Shown one piece after another: positions 1 to 9,166 of a stretch of DNA of 64,000 nt. The translations under genes were made by a program, and so were the position numbers. Positions within the stretch are counted from its first letter, which is position 1, and the number at the start of each line of letters is the position of its first letter. The notes beneath the pieces are model-generated. The model made no database searches. It was not told where the DNA came from and saw nothing but the letters and a program-made list of their open reading frames with translations. This DNA is from UBA6059 sp964351595 (GTDB taxonomy: Bacteria > Bacteroidota > Bacteroidia > Cytophagales > Cyclobacteriaceae). The DNA is taken from assembly GCA_964351595.1 (NCBI GenBank), contig CAYGOT010000006.1:54191-118190 (forward strand), read 5' to 3'.

Positions 1-116
1 CGCGGATCTAAACAGTAGATGGGCAATACCTCATCACATTCGTCTATTGCTCTCGAAAGCGCGACTTGATCGTGTAGTCGCAGATCATTTCTAAACCAAA
101 CCAACCCTTTTTTCAT
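1..116 (-). CDS. DASH-type cryptochrome/photolyase, N-terminal fragment
   Basis: This partial gene starts at 116 on the minus strand and runs off the left edge after 38 complete codons. The visible protein begins MKKGLVWFRNDLRLHDQVAL and continues to LPIYCLDP. The W-F-R-N-D-L-R-L-H-D signature is the start of the photolyase/cryptochrome alpha/beta antenna domain, and the 'PIYCLDPR' strand is typical of the DASH class in Bacteroidota. Members bind FAD and usually methenyl-THF and repair UV lesions or sense blue light. The catalytic FAD domain lies outside the window, so DASH versus CPD photolyase is judged only from the N-terminus. The upstream 180 bases separate it from the YjbQ gene on the same strand. 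Confidence 0.75.
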   Translation of the reverse strand, partial: MKKGLVWFRNDLRLHDQVALSRAIDECDEVLPIYCLDP

Positions 117-296
117 ATCGATATAACAGGGTGTGGATTTTAAAGGTTTGAGAAAGATATTCAGAACGGATACCTATAAACTTCATAGGATTGGTTGGAT
201 GAGTTTTGCTAATGAGAACCGCTCAGCATCAGCCTTGGTATATCTTTCGAATCAGACCAATAAAAGGTCTAAGTAGATTCTTGAACGGAAAATAAG

Positions 297-716
297 TTAC
301 TCGCCCCAGGCCGTGATCACTATACTCCTTGAACCGCCATAGTCGCGATGCTCACAGAGATAGATGCCCTGCCATGTGCCCAGGTTAAGTCGCCCATCAG
401 TGATTGGAATGGTCACCGACGATCCCAGTAAGCTGGATTTGATATGCGCCGGCATATCATCAGGCCCTTCATAAGTATGCTTATAGTAGGGCTGGTTTTC
501 CTTTACCATTTCATTGAAGTGTGCCTCAAAATCCTGCCTGACTGTAGGGTCCGCATTTTCATTGATGGTCAGTGAGGCGGAAGTATGCTTGATGAAGACA
601 TGCAACATGCCGACCCGCAGCTCTTTTATTTCCGGTAGGGCCAGCTCTATTTCACGGGTGATCAACTGAAAACCACGCCGGGCAGCAGGCAATCTGATTT
701 CTTTTTGAAAATGCAT
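297..716 (-). CDS. YjbQ/UPF0047 family protein (secondary thiamine-phosphate synthase-like)
   Basis: The 139-residue product matches the whole length of the YjbQ/UPF0047 family. It has the family core HTSASLTINENADP (about residues 44-57) and the C-terminal LGTWQGIYLCEHRD block, whose His, Asp and Glu residues line the presumed active site. E. coli YjbQ has weak thiamine-phosphate synthase activity, but the physiological role of the family is not settled. The protein is cytosolic, with no signal peptide. Its ATG follows directly on the TAG stop of the next gene upstream (717-719), so it is very probably cotranscribed with the beta-helix lipoprotein gene. Confidence 0.88.
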   Translation of the reverse strand: MHFQKEIRLPAARRGFQLITREIELALPEIKELRVGMLHVFIKHTSASLTINENADPTVRQDFEAHFNEMVKENQPYYKHTYEGPDDMPAHIKSSLLGSSVTIPITDGRLNLGTWQGIYLCEHRDYGGSRSIVITAWGE

Positions 717-2117
717 CTATGGCTCGTTTGGTACCCACTCATATGCCCCGATATCCGGCAGACTGTCGCGTTCATTGGCGAGCAAATCAATCTGAATATC
801 TGAAGGCAATGCACCATCCTGAGCATTCGCTAATGAGTCCAGTCGATAGTCACGACTGAGTTCTGCTACAAAGCCCGGAAAGTTTGGCTCCTGACTCAGA
901 ATGTTGCCATTCACATCAAATGCCGCATTGGTCGACCTGAGGATGTTGTTGGTAAGGTTGAATGAGAGTACTTGTCCTCCATCATTTCCTAAGAACAATT
1001 CTTCTCGCTCACTTCCCCAAATGATCGAGTTTTCTATTTTAACAGCAAGAGGAGCGACCAAAAACTCACCGTCATCTAACGGGAAGTTATCCGCAAACTG
1101 CACTGAGGCGTCTTCCCTAAATAGCGAGGAGGGAAAGTTGGTGAAAGTGCAGTGCTCGTACTGGTAGTTCCCGCCTGCGAAGTTGCCAACGAGATAGCTA
1201 CCGCAATTGTGAATGAGCGTGTTTTTGGCGGAAACGTCTGAGGTAAATGCAAGAATTCCAGCTACTGACATGTTTTGAATAATGGTGTTTTCGATGACCA
1301 GGTCGAACTCAAAGTCATCATCGGGCGAGCCTACGCGGAGGCCATAAGTGCCATTGCGGATCACAGCATGCCGCACCCTGTTTCCCTTACTCCCCTCCAG
1401 AATATAAATACCATCCCACTGACCAGGAGCATCAGCAAAATCTTCATCAAATCGTGTGTTGCTAAAGATGATAGGCTCCTCAGGACTACCTATTGCCGTC
1501 AATGATCCTTGAACGTATAAACCTGCTAGCGGCTCAAATAGCACAGTGGTTCCAGGAGCGATGTTCAAATTGACCAATGAGTCAACTAACACGATATCGG
1601 TGATTACATAGGGCTTTCCAGCGGTCCATGTGGTATTCTCCTCAATAATCGTCGCGTTCAGAAAATTAGCGTCTTGCCCCCAGGCGATCACTTTGATGTC
1701 TTTGGAGCGGCTATTGTAATCAACAACGATTGAGTCTTTGACGATGTAGGGGTTTGATTCGTCTCGTTGGTCAATGGTCGCTTCCACCAGCACTAACAAG
1801 CTATCCCCACCGAGCAATTGCAAATCTTGAAAACTGTCGTCTTGCTCTCCATTTACTGTGAGAAGAAAGGGGCTATTGGCAGTAGCCAACCCAAGACGAT
1901 GGATGATCACGGCATTTTCGCTTGGGTTAAATAACCTGACCCGACGAGTGATGCTCTGTACCTCCGTCAGTATGGTGTCAAACTTTATGGTATCGATGGA
2001 AAAGGAGATTTCGATTCTAGGATCAGTAGAGATGACTTCATCATTGGGCGTGCAGCTGAAGAGCCCAGTTATACTTAGCATTAAGATGACTAAAATACTT
2101 TGGACTAGTTCGCGCAA
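717..2117 (-). CDS. Beta-helix lipoprotein, hypothetical
   Basis: The 466-residue protein has an N-terminal hydrophobic segment ending in a lipobox (ITGLFSC, Cys22), so it should be a lipoprotein. A Choice-of-anchor-like beta domain (about residues 30-150) precedes a region rich in short strands and N/G turns (about 190-400: 'GLYVQGSLTAIGSPEEPIIF', 'VIENTIIQNMSVAGILAF') typical of right-handed parallel beta-helices. The C-terminus 'LPDIGAYEW' is a frequent ending of Bacteroidota surface beta-helix proteins. Such folds often bind or cut polysaccharide, but no catalytic residues can be named here. It lies directly upstream of yjbQ in the same transcript. Confidence 0.75.
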   Translation of the reverse strand: MRELVQSILVILMLSITGLFSCTPNDEVISTDPRIEISFSIDTIKFDTILTEVQSITRRVRLFNPSENAVIIHRLGLATANSPFLLTVNGEQDDSFQDLQLLGGDSLLVLVEATIDQRDESNPYIVKDSIVVDYNSRSKDIKVIAWGQDANFLNATIIEENTTWTAGKPYVITDIVLVDSLVNLNIAPGTTVLFEPLAGLYVQGSLTAIGSPEEPIIFSNTRFDEDFADAPGQWDGIYILEGSKGNRVRHAVIRNGTYGLRVGSPDDDFEFDLVIENTIIQNMSVAGILAFTSDVSAKNTLIHNCGSYLVGNFAGGNYQYEHCTFTNFPSSLFREDASVQFADNFPLDDGEFLVAPLAVKIENSIIWGSEREELFLGNDGGQVLSFNLTNNILRSTNAAFDVNGNILSQEPNFPGFVAELSRDYRLDSLANAQDGALPSDIQIDLLANERDSLPDIGAYEWVPNEP

Positions 2118-2197
2118 GATGAGACCGAGTTATGTGACTTTAACAGCATCGCTGATTGCCCTGCTTTGATAGAATTAACGAATTGACAATCGCTAGA

Positions 2198-3271
2198 TTA
2201 CTCTGCAGCACCATCTTTCATCTTCTCCGCATTCTCCGCAATCCTGAGCTGCTCTACAAAGTCGCCGATTTCTCCATCCATGACATTCCCCAGGTTGTAA
2301 ACGGTATATCCGATGCGGTGATCTGTCACTCTCCCTTGAGGATAATTGTAAGTTCTGATCTTATCGGATCTGTCTCCACTTCCTACCATTGACTTTCTCT
2401 GCCCGGCGATGGCGTCATTGTGCTTTTTGAGCTCTATCTCGTAGAGTCTAGACCTCAAAACTTTGAGTGCCTGATCGTAGTTGGCGTGTTGAGAGCGCCC
2501 ATCCTGACACTCGACGACAAGGCCAGATGGGTTGTGCGTCAATCGTACCGCTGATTCTGTCTTATTGATGTGCTGCCCACCAGCACCCGATGCACGGAAC
2601 GTATCCTTCCGTATATCGCCCATATTGAGCTCGACATCTACTTCTTCAGCTTCCGGTAGGACGGCCACCGTAGCAGCGGAGGTATGAACGCGTCCTTGAG
2701 ACTCAGTGGCAGGCACGCGTTGTACGCGGTGGACACCCGACTCAAACTTGAGCTTGGCAAAAACATCTTCTCCTTCTATTCCGGTGACTATTTCCTTGTA
2801 ACCACCCGCAGTTCCCTCGGTGAGATTCATCATCGACATCTTCCAGCCCTGGCTCTCTGCAAACTGCATGTACATCCTATAGAGGTCACCGGCGAAAATG
2901 GCGGCTTCATCCCCGCCCGTACCTGCGCGGATCTCCAGAATTACGTTTTTGCTATCATTCGGATCCTTTGGGATGAGCATCTGCTTCAGCTCATCTTCCA
3001 AGACCTCCTCCTGAGGGACGAGTTCTTCAAGCTCCATTTTGGCCATTTCCCGAAACTCAGGATCCTTTTCTTTATCTAAAATCTGCTTGGCATTAGTGAT
3101 ATTTTCTCTAATGAGTTGATACTCATCGTACTTTTTGACCACCTTCTCCAGGTCTTTATACTCTTTGTTGAGCTGCCCGTACTTTTTCATATCAGACATA
3201 GCATCAGGCTGCACTATCAGTTGACTCACCTCCTCAAACCGATGCTTTATCTGTTCCAGCTTCTCAATCAT
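2198..3271 (-). CDS. prfA: Peptide chain release factor 1
   Basis: The 357-residue product is full-length RF1, which ends translation at UAA and UAG. It shows the N-terminal coiled-coil domain 1, the PAT tripeptide at residues 187-189 that reads the stop codon (RF2 would carry SPF) and the universally conserved GGQ at 231-233 that triggers peptidyl-tRNA hydrolysis. The open frame extends 37 codons upstream, but the MIEKLEQI start at 3271 matches the family N-terminus and avoids overlap with the divergent gene at 3345. The C-terminus ends in a short acidic tail. Confidence 0.96.
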   Translation of the reverse strand: MIEKLEQIKHRFEEVSQLIVQPDAMSDMKKYGQLNKEYKDLEKVVKKYDEYQLIRENITNAKQILDKEKDPEFREMAKMELEELVPQEEVLEDELKQMLIPKDPNDSKNVILEIRAGTGGDEAAIFAGDLYRMYMQFAESQGWKMSMMNLTEGTAGGYKEIVTGIEGEDVFAKLKFESGVHRVQRVPATESQGRVHTSAATVAVLPEAEEVDVELNMGDIRKDTFRASGAGGQHINKTESAVRLTHNPSGLVVECQDGRSQHANYDQALKVLRSRLYEIELKKHNDAIAGQRKSMVGSGDRSDKIRTYNYPQGRVTDHRIGYTVYNLGNVMDGEIGDFVEQLRIAENAEKMKDGAAE

Positions 3272-3344
3272 ATTCGATAAATTAGGTTGGCAAAAATAGT
3301 AAATGCCGAAATCAAATCTGCCCAACCTTTGTTCTTTAGAAGAT

Positions 3345-4013
3345 ATGAAAGCGCACATCCAACTATCCTTCCTGTTCATCATTGCGGTAGCCCTAATCTC
3401 CTCATGTGATACAAAGAACCTGGATGCGAATCAGCGTGCGGAGGTGAAAAAAGAGATGGATAATCGCGAGTTGCGCAAACTGGCCGATGTGGACATCCTT
3501 AATGCCGGACAATCGCAGGCGGCCATGATTGCGGATACGGCTCAGAAGCTCCTGGGTCAAACCTTGATGAAGACGATCCAGCAGGCAGGCGTTCCCGCCG
3601 CAGTTGCTTACTGCAATGTAGTGGCATATCCATTAGTTGATTCCCTATCTAAGGTCTACAATGCCTCTATCAAAAGAGCCTCCTTAAACACCCGCAATCC
3701 TAAAGACCAACCGGAACCCTGGGAAGCGGAGATGCTAGAGGCCTACCAATTTGGAGTAGACAATGATCAGTCCCTATCGGAAAATGCCCAGCTTGATGAT
3801 GATCGTAAATACGTCCTCTATACCAAACCGATAGCCATCACTAATGGAATGTGTCTCAACTGCCATGGCACGGAAAATCAGGTCTTACCTGAAACACGGT
3901 CACTTTTGGAGCAGCTTTATCCTACTGATAATGCGCTTGGTCATAAAATGGGAGACCTTAGAGGTATGTGGAGCATCAAGATTCCTGTTGAGGAGATTGT
4001 CAAGAAGATGTAG
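3345..4013 (+). CDS. DUF3365 (Tll0287-like) c-type heme lipoprotein
   Basis: The 222-residue product begins MKAHIQLSFLFII and has a lipobox at ALISSC (Cys21), so it is probably lipidated and periplasm-facing. The body matches the Tll0287-like/DUF3365 fold, with 'VAYCNVVAYPLVDSLS' near residue 90 and a single CXXCH heme c site (CLNCH, 170-174), followed by the TENQVLPE loop. Members act as heme sensors or small electron carriers. The start at 3345 is chosen over an in-frame ATG at 3303 because it places the signal peptide at the N-terminus. It is divergent from prfA (73 bases between starts) and sits upstream of polA. Confidence 0.83.
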   Translation: MKAHIQLSFLFIIAVALISSCDTKNLDANQRAEVKKEMDNRELRKLADVDILNAGQSQAAMIADTAQKLLGQTLMKTIQQAGVPAAVAYCNVVAYPLVDSLSKVYNASIKRASLNTRNPKDQPEPWEAEMLEAYQFGVDNDQSLSENAQLDDDRKYVLYTKPIAITNGMCLNCHGTENQVLPETRSLLEQLYPTDNALGHKMGDLRGMWSIKIPVEEIVKKM

Positions 4014-4030
4014 CATCAAGCCATGGCCTT

Positions 4031-4087
4031 TATTGGTTGATACTATCTTCAAAGACGTTCGGATTAACCAATACCTGGGATTAATCC
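4031..4087. repeat. Inverted repeats between heme lipoprotein gene and polA
   Basis: TATTGGTT (4031-4038) is repeated in inverse at 4066-4073 with a 27-base loop, and a separate 10-base palindrome, ggattaatcc, lies at 4078-4087. No U-run follows, so a simple terminator is unlikely. The elements sit 30-80 bases before the polA ATG and could be a weak hairpin or a protein site. The assignment is tentative. Confidence 0.25.
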
Positions 4088-4114
4088 TCCACTGATTTTT
4101 CTACCTTTACTAGC

Positions 4115-6916
4115 ATGAGCAAACCCGACAAAAAACTGTTTTTGCTAGATGCATTGGCATTGATTTACAGAGCCCATTTCGCCTTTAGCAAGAACCCTCG
4201 TATCACTTCCAAAGGTATGAATACAAGTGCCGTATTCGGTTTTACCAACTCGCTGTTGGAGATCTTATCGAAGGAAAAGCCAACCCACATTGCGGTAGCG
4301 TTCGATACTCACGCTCCGACTTTTCGACATGAGGAGTACCCTGAGTATAAGGCGCAGCGAGAGGCCCAGCCGGAGGACATAAGGATAGCCATCCCTATCA
4401 TCAAAGACATGCTCAAGGGCTTTAACATTCCAGCGCTTGAGCTGGATGGCTTTGAGGCAGATGATATCATCGGTACGTTTGCTAAGCAAGCCTCTCAAAA
4501 GGGTTTTGAGGTATTCATGATGACACCAGATAAGGATTATGCGCAGCTTGTAGAGGATCATATTTACCTGTACAAACCGGCCTATATGGGCAATGCTGTG
4601 GATGTCCTGGGTATACCGGAGGTGCTGGCCAAGTTTGACATAGAAAATGTTGATCAGGTGCGCGATATACTGGGTCTACAAGGGGATGCCGTTGATAATA
4701 TTCCAGGGATTCCGGGCGTAGGGGCAAAAACGGCAGTGAAGCTGCTCAAAGAATTTGGCTCAGTTGAGAATATTGTGGCTAACTCGGATAAGCTCAAAGG
4801 CGCGCTTCAAAAGAAGGTAATTGAGTTTGGTGAACAGGGTGTGTTCTCTAAGAAGCTGGCAACCATTGTCACTGATGTGCCTATACAATTTGTTGAGGAC
4901 GAACTTGTTTGTTCTGCTCCTGATGAGACCATTCTCAGACCCATTTTTGATGAGTTGGAGTTCCGCACGATGGCGAACCGCGTCTTTCAGCAGGAAGTGG
5001 CCGGAGCGACGACCAAGTCAAAAAAAGCGGATATTAACCAACTGGGCTTATTTGGCGGAGGCGCTGCGGACGAAGAAGAGCCGGCCATGGCAATCGCCGA
5101 GATCAAATCTCTGGAGAACACCAAGCATGACTATCATCTGGTAGATACCAAGGATAAGCGTACCAAATTGATTGCCGCGCTAGTGCAACAGAAGGAATAC
5201 TGCTTTGATACAGAAACGACGGGGCTCGAAGTAGTGGAAGCAAAGCTGGTGGGGATGGCTTTTTCCTACAAGGTCGGAGAAGCCTGGTACGTGCCGACAC
5301 CTGTAGATGATGCTGAGGCCAGGGCCATCGCTCAGGAATTCAAATCAGTTTTGGAAAACACTGAGGTGATAATCATTGGGCAGAACCTAAAGTATGATAT
5401 TCAGATCATGCGCAACTATGATATCCACATCAGCGGAAAAATCTTCGATACCATGTTGGCGCATTATCTGATCGACCCGGAGACGCCTCATAAAATGGAT
5501 GTGCTGGCGGAGAATTATTTGGGGTACCGACCTGTACCTATAGAAGAGCTCATCGGAAAGAAGGGTGTGAAGCAGGGTAACATGCGGGACGTGGAGGTCG
5601 AGAAAGTCGTGGCGTACGCAGGAGAGGATGCAGACATCACACTTCAACTTAAGTACAAACTCGAAGCAGAAATCAAAGAGCGAAAGCTGGAAAAGCTACT
5701 TCATGAGGTGGAGGAGCCATTGTCATTCGTGCTGGCAGATATGGAGTACACCGGCGTAAGTATCAATGAAGAGGCCCTATCGGAAATGTCCAAGGAGCTG
5801 AATGAGCTGGCTGCCAGTGCGCAGGAGGAGATTTATAAAGTAGCTGGCACGGAATTCAACATTGCCTCCCCGAAGCAGCTGGGTGAAGTGCTTTTTGATA
5901 AAATGAAATTGGTCGACAAACCGAAAAAGACCAAAACGGGGCAATATGCCACTGGGGAGGATATCCTGAGCAAGCTGGCCAACGAGCATGAGATTGCGGC
6001 GAAGATTCTCGAATTCCGGGAATATCAGAAGCTCAAATCGACTTATGTAGATGCTCTGCCGAAGCTGGTGAGCCCTGTGGATAATCGAATCCATACCGAC
6101 TACCGGCAGGCGGTAGCGGCCACCGGCAGACTGAGTTCCAATAACCCTAACCTGCAGAATATTCCGATCAGGACTGCAAAAGGCCGTGAGATCAGGAAGG
6201 CGTTTATTCCGGTATCGGATGAGTATGTGATGATGTCCGCGGATTATTCTCAGATCGAGCTGCGTATCATGGCGGCTTTCTCTAAAGATGAGAGCATGAT
6301 AGCCGCCTTCAAGGAGGGCCGGGATATTCACGCAACCACCGCGTCCAAGGTGTTTAAGGTACCGATTGATGAAGTCGAACCGGGCATGCGCCGCAAAGCG
6401 AAGGAAGTCAACTTTGGTATTATCTATGGAATTTCGGCTTTTGGGCTATCGCAAAACCTGAGTATCTCTCGTGGTGAAGCTCAGGATATCATCACGGCCT
6501 ATTTCGAAGAGTTCCCGGCGGTGAAGACCTATATGGACAACTGCAAAGAGGAAGCAAGAAAGAATGAGTACGTAGAGACCATTCTCGGTAGAAGGAGATA
6601 CCTGCGGGACATCAACTCCCGCAACCAGACGGTGCGTGGGTTCGCAGAGCGAAATGCTGTAAATGCGCCCATCCAGGGCAGTGCGGCGGACATGATCAAA
6701 GTGGCCATGATCAACATCCACCGATGGATGAAGGCAGAGAAATTAAAATCACGAATGATCATGCAGGTGCATGATGAATTGGTCTTTGAAGCACATAAAG
6801 ACGAGCTCGACCTACTCAAAACTAAGGTCGAGCATCTGATGAAGCATGCTATGGAGCTGGATGTGCCTATGGATGTGGGCATGGGTGAAGGTGAGAATTG
6901 GCTGGAGGCCCATTAA
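4115..6916 (+). CDS. polA: DNA polymerase I
   Basis: The 933-residue, full-length Pol I fills gaps and removes RNA primers during replication and repair. Three modules are visible. The 5'-nuclease domain (about 1-290) has the 'VAFDTHAPTFRHEEYPEYKAQR' arch region and 'GFEADDIIGT'. The 3'-5' exonuclease (about 345-550) keeps its acidic residues (DTETTGL near 363, 'IIGQNLKYD', 'YAGEDADIT'), so proofreading should be active. The family A polymerase has SADYSQIELR near 707 and MQVHDELVF near 886, holding the two catalytic carboxylates. It stands alone on the plus strand before the accessory island. Confidence 0.97.
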   Translation: MSKPDKKLFLLDALALIYRAHFAFSKNPRITSKGMNTSAVFGFTNSLLEILSKEKPTHIAVAFDTHAPTFRHEEYPEYKAQREAQPEDIRIAIPIIKDMLKGFNIPALELDGFEADDIIGTFAKQASQKGFEVFMMTPDKDYAQLVEDHIYLYKPAYMGNAVDVLGIPEVLAKFDIENVDQVRDILGLQGDAVDNIPGIPGVGAKTAVKLLKEFGSVENIVANSDKLKGALQKKVIEFGEQGVFSKKLATIVTDVPIQFVEDELVCSAPDETILRPIFDELEFRTMANRVFQQEVAGATTKSKKADINQLGLFGGGAADEEEPAMAIAEIKSLENTKHDYHLVDTKDKRTKLIAALVQQKEYCFDTETTGLEVVEAKLVGMAFSYKVGEAWYVPTPVDDAEARAIAQEFKSVLENTEVIIIGQNLKYDIQIMRNYDIHISGKIFDTMLAHYLIDPETPHKMDVLAENYLGYRPVPIEELIGKKGVKQGNMRDVEVEKVVAYAGEDADITLQLKYKLEAEIKERKLEKLLHEVEEPLSFVLADMEYTGVSINEEALSEMSKELNELAASAQEEIYKVAGTEFNIASPKQLGEVLFDKMKLVDKPKKTKTGQYATGEDILSKLANEHEIAAKILEFREYQKLKSTYVDALPKLVSPVDNRIHTDYRQAVAATGRLSSNNPNLQNIPIRTAKGREIRKAFIPVSDEYVMMSADYSQIELRIMAAFSKDESMIAAFKEGRDIHATTASKVFKVPIDEVEPGMRRKAKEVNFGIIYGISAFGLSQNLSISRGEAQDIITAYFEEFPAVKTYMDNCKEEARKNEYVETILGRRRYLRDINSRNQTVRGFAERNAVNAPIQGSAADMIKVAMINIHRWMKAEKLKSRMIMQVHDELVFEAHKDELDLLKTKVEHLMKHAMELDVPMDVGMGEGENWLEAH

Positions 6917-7095
6917 GCTGTTCGTTGGTCAATGGAGATTAGTAGTTTGACTTGGAATCTGATAGATTAGCGCAACACCATTCGCTTGTGACTTTGCTCA
7001 TCTGGCAAATCCAGTTCGGGCTTGCATGAAGGGACAATTTGATAAAGTCCGACCTTAAACATCAATCCGATTATTGGCATCTTGTTTCTTAAAAT

Positions 7096-7109
7096 TGTTA
7101 AATTTAACA
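7096..7109. promoter_or_regulatory. Perfect 14-bp palindrome upstream of abiEi (candidate operator)
   Basis: TGTTAAATTTAACA is its own reverse complement and ends 15 bases before the GTG start at 7125. AbiEi antitoxins studied in streptococci bind inverted repeats in their own promoter and repress it. The position and symmetry make this the likely autoregulatory site. The function is inferred. Confidence 0.5.
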
Positions 7110-7124
7110 GAAAAATGAAACAGA

Positions 7125-7742
7125 GTGAACTATCAACTCTTTCGTGAGAGCCTCCATCATCTTAAGTTGTTTTCGATAGAAGACGTAAAAAAGCTATTTC
7201 CCAGCTTCGATTTTCGCAGATTGGTGGAGTGGCAGAACAAAGGCTATGTCAAAAAAGTAATTAACCGTTGGTATCTGTTTTCTGATATTGAGTTGGATGA
7301 CAACCTCAAACTGTGGATAGCCAACCGAATCTACCAACCGTCTTATATCTCCCTGGAATCAGCCTTGTCCTATTATCATCTGATACCAGAGGCGGTATAC
7401 ACCACCACGTCCGTGACCAGCAATAAGACCGTCTCATTTGATCCTTTCAGCCAAGTATTTTCCTATCGCCATATCCGACCCTCGCTGTTCTTTGGCTATG
7501 GGGTGATCGAGTGGCAGGGCTTTCCTATAAAAATGGCACAAGTAGAAAAGGTGCTATTGGATTACCTCTACCTAAACACACATATTAATTCAGAGCAGCA
7601 CCTGGAGGCTCTTCGCATCAATGTTCATGATCTGAGGGAACAATTGAATCTTCAAAAGCTGAATGACTACATGGTATTATTCGGGAGCAAGGCGTTATCT
7701 ATTAGAGTCAACGTGCTCCTAAAACACCTTGAAAGATGCTAG
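7125..7742 (+). CDS. AbiEi-like type IV antitoxin / transcriptional regulator
   Basis: The 205-residue product resembles Bacteroidota AbiEi antitoxins. It has an N-terminal winged-helix segment ('FSIEDVKKLFPSFDFRRLVEWQNKGYVKKV', residues 16-45) followed by the AbiEi C-terminal domain with 'PSYISLESALSYYHLIPE'. It should neutralise the AbiEii enzyme and repress the operon. The start is GTG at 7125: in this frame a stop lies at 7116-7118 and no ATG occurs near the N-terminus. A ten-codon out-of-frame ATG frame (7115-7147) overlaps the start. The gene overlaps abiEii by 7 bases, which fits tight co-translation. Confidence 0.82.
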   Translation: MNYQLFRESLHHLKLFSIEDVKKLFPSFDFRRLVEWQNKGYVKKVINRWYLFSDIELDDNLKLWIANRIYQPSYISLESALSYYHLIPEAVYTTTSVTSNKTVSFDPFSQVFSYRHIRPSLFFGYGVIEWQGFPIKMAQVEKVLLDYLYLNTHINSEQHLEALRINVHDLREQLNLQKLNDYMVLFGSKALSIRVNVLLKHLERC

Positions 7743-8515
7743 GCATAGAAGAAATAGAAAGGCATTATCCGGATAACCTAAAGGGGTTCAAGACCTTCAT
7801 GGTTAGGGAATACTTACAATACAAAATACTTCAAACTGTATTTGATTACGCGCAATATGCCAACAAGCTGTGCTTTTTGGGAGGGACTTGTCTTAGGCTA
7901 GTGCATGGCAATACACGCTTCTCTGAGGATCTTGATTTCGACAATTTTGGGTTGAGTGAAGAGGACTTTCTATCCATATCCTCAGTTATCACCAAAGGTC
8001 TGCAGAAGGAAGGTTATATTGTTGAGATCAGAAATGTGATGAAGGGGGCATTTCACTGTTATATCCGATTCCCTAATTTGTTGTTTCAAGCGGGGTTGAC
8101 AGGTCACAGGGAGCAGAAGATTTTAATTCAGCTTGATACTGAACCCCAACACTTTGATTTCAAACCAGAACGCCATATCCTCAACAAATTTGATGTCTTC
8201 ACTGAAATACATACTACTCCTCTGGATATCCTGTTAGCTCAGAAATTTTACGCCATTCTCAATCGAAAAAGAGCAAAGGGGCGGGATTTTTTTGATGCAG
8301 TATTCCTCCTGAGTAGGACCAAACCTAACTACGATTACTTGCAATTAAAGAAAGGAATAGCAAATCCAATTAAACTAAAAGAAGCCATTTTAGAGCATTG
8401 CGAGAGGTTAAATATGTCTGAAATGGCCAATGACGTTGCACCATTTCTATTCCACCCGAAAGATGAGCTTAAGGTAAGGCGCTTCGTTGATTACATACAG
8501 CAAGTCGAGCTTTAG
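7736..8515 (+). CDS. AbiEii-type nucleotidyltransferase toxin
   Basis: The 259-residue protein belongs to the AbiEii/MenA-like nucleotidyltransferase superfamily. It keeps the GGTCLR motif (49-54), the SEDLDFD motif with the metal-binding Asp residues (63-69), a Lys in 'ILLAQKFYAI' (170) and the KGRDFFD motif (181-187). Family toxins transfer nucleotides to RNA (tRNA in MenA), stop growth and can act in phage abortive infection. All core residues look intact, so the toxin is probably functional. Its ATG lies within the end of the antitoxin gene. A hipA remnant follows downstream. Confidence 0.85.
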   Translation: MLGIEEIERHYPDNLKGFKTFMVREYLQYKILQTVFDYAQYANKLCFLGGTCLRLVHGNTRFSEDLDFDNFGLSEEDFLSISSVITKGLQKEGYIVEIRNVMKGAFHCYIRFPNLLFQAGLTGHREQKILIQLDTEPQHFDFKPERHILNKFDVFTEIHTTPLDILLAQKFYAILNRKRAKGRDFFDAVFLLSRTKPNYDYLQLKKGIANPIKLKEAILEHCERLNMSEMANDVAPFLFHPKDELKVRRFVDYIQQVEL

Positions 8516-8760
8516 AACTATTCGTGGATCTGTGAGTACTCGTAGGAAAATCCTTGTCACTGATAAATAACACTTAGGACTGGAGTCGAATAGGAAGGTG
8601 TCACTTGACAAGACCCATCCTTATGGTTAAGTTTAAAAGTCACCACCACAACTGCCGTATTGCTGAAAGCTGATGATTTCAATAAAAAACGGAAAAAACG
8701 AGCTCAGAAAACCAGCAGAATACTGCCGATTTAGGTCGATTCGAGGGCCAAAAGCCCGTC
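8516..8760. other. Gene-free stretch after abiEii
   Basis: No convincing coding frame, RNA gene or strong hairpin is seen in these 245 bases. The upstream kinase part of the decayed hipA gene would be expected here but cannot be recognised. The sequence may be erosion debris. Confidence 0.4.
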
Positions 8761-9107
8761 ATGCGTACTAAGCGGCAATATATTGCTGATATGTCCTTAC
8801 CCCTGTGTAAGATTTGCTGTGTACCCGAATACATTCTCCGACTGAGTCAGACATGGCACTCACACTTTTTAAGGATCGTTATACCAAAGCCTTTGAGGCC
8901 TATGGTTTCTATACCTACTAAGACTTTTTCAAATTCGGTCAACAAATTGGCATTAGGGAATCCAGGGCTAGAAGGATCATTGATGGGTTTAAGAAGACCT
9001 CTGAATTGTTGAATATATTGATTGAAGGGTCTTTCTTGAAAGAGGAGTTAAAAGCCGTTTATAAAGAGCACTATGCGGACAAGGTAAAGAGATTGATGAT
9101 GATTTAG
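8761..9107 (+). pseudogene. HipA kinase toxin, decayed C-terminal remnant
   Basis: Read in the frame ending with the TAG at 9105-9107, the sequence spells the C-terminal lobe of a HipA Ser/Thr kinase toxin. It begins 'YVLTPV', a stop (TAA 8808-8810) where Tyr is expected, then 'DLLCTRIHSPTESDMALTLF', '...FEAYGFYTY', a second stop (TAA 8919-8921), then 'DFFKFGQQIGIRESRARRII' and the family ending 'SFLKEELKAVYKEHYADKVK'. A one-base loss near 8790 also shifts the segment before YVLTP. The N-terminal kinase core and the HipB antitoxin are absent. The order of motifs matches Bacteroidota HipA proteins, so this is a dead gene fragment beside a live AbiE system. Confidence 0.72.
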
Positions 9108-9166
9108 TCTTGATTAAGTCCGTCGGAAATAAGAATCGCGCGCACATAGGAACATTATTCAGCACC

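Noticed and set aside
229..296. A minus-strand frame reading KNLLRPFIGLIRKIYQG before a stop, which looks like the C-terminus of a glycosyltransferase.
   Set aside because: It has no start codon and is not in frame with the upstream YjbQ gene; it is too short to call.
5777..6331. A 184-codon open frame antisense to polA.
   Set aside because: The polA frame is certain, and the antisense product shows no family motif; it is a shadow of GC-rich codon positions.
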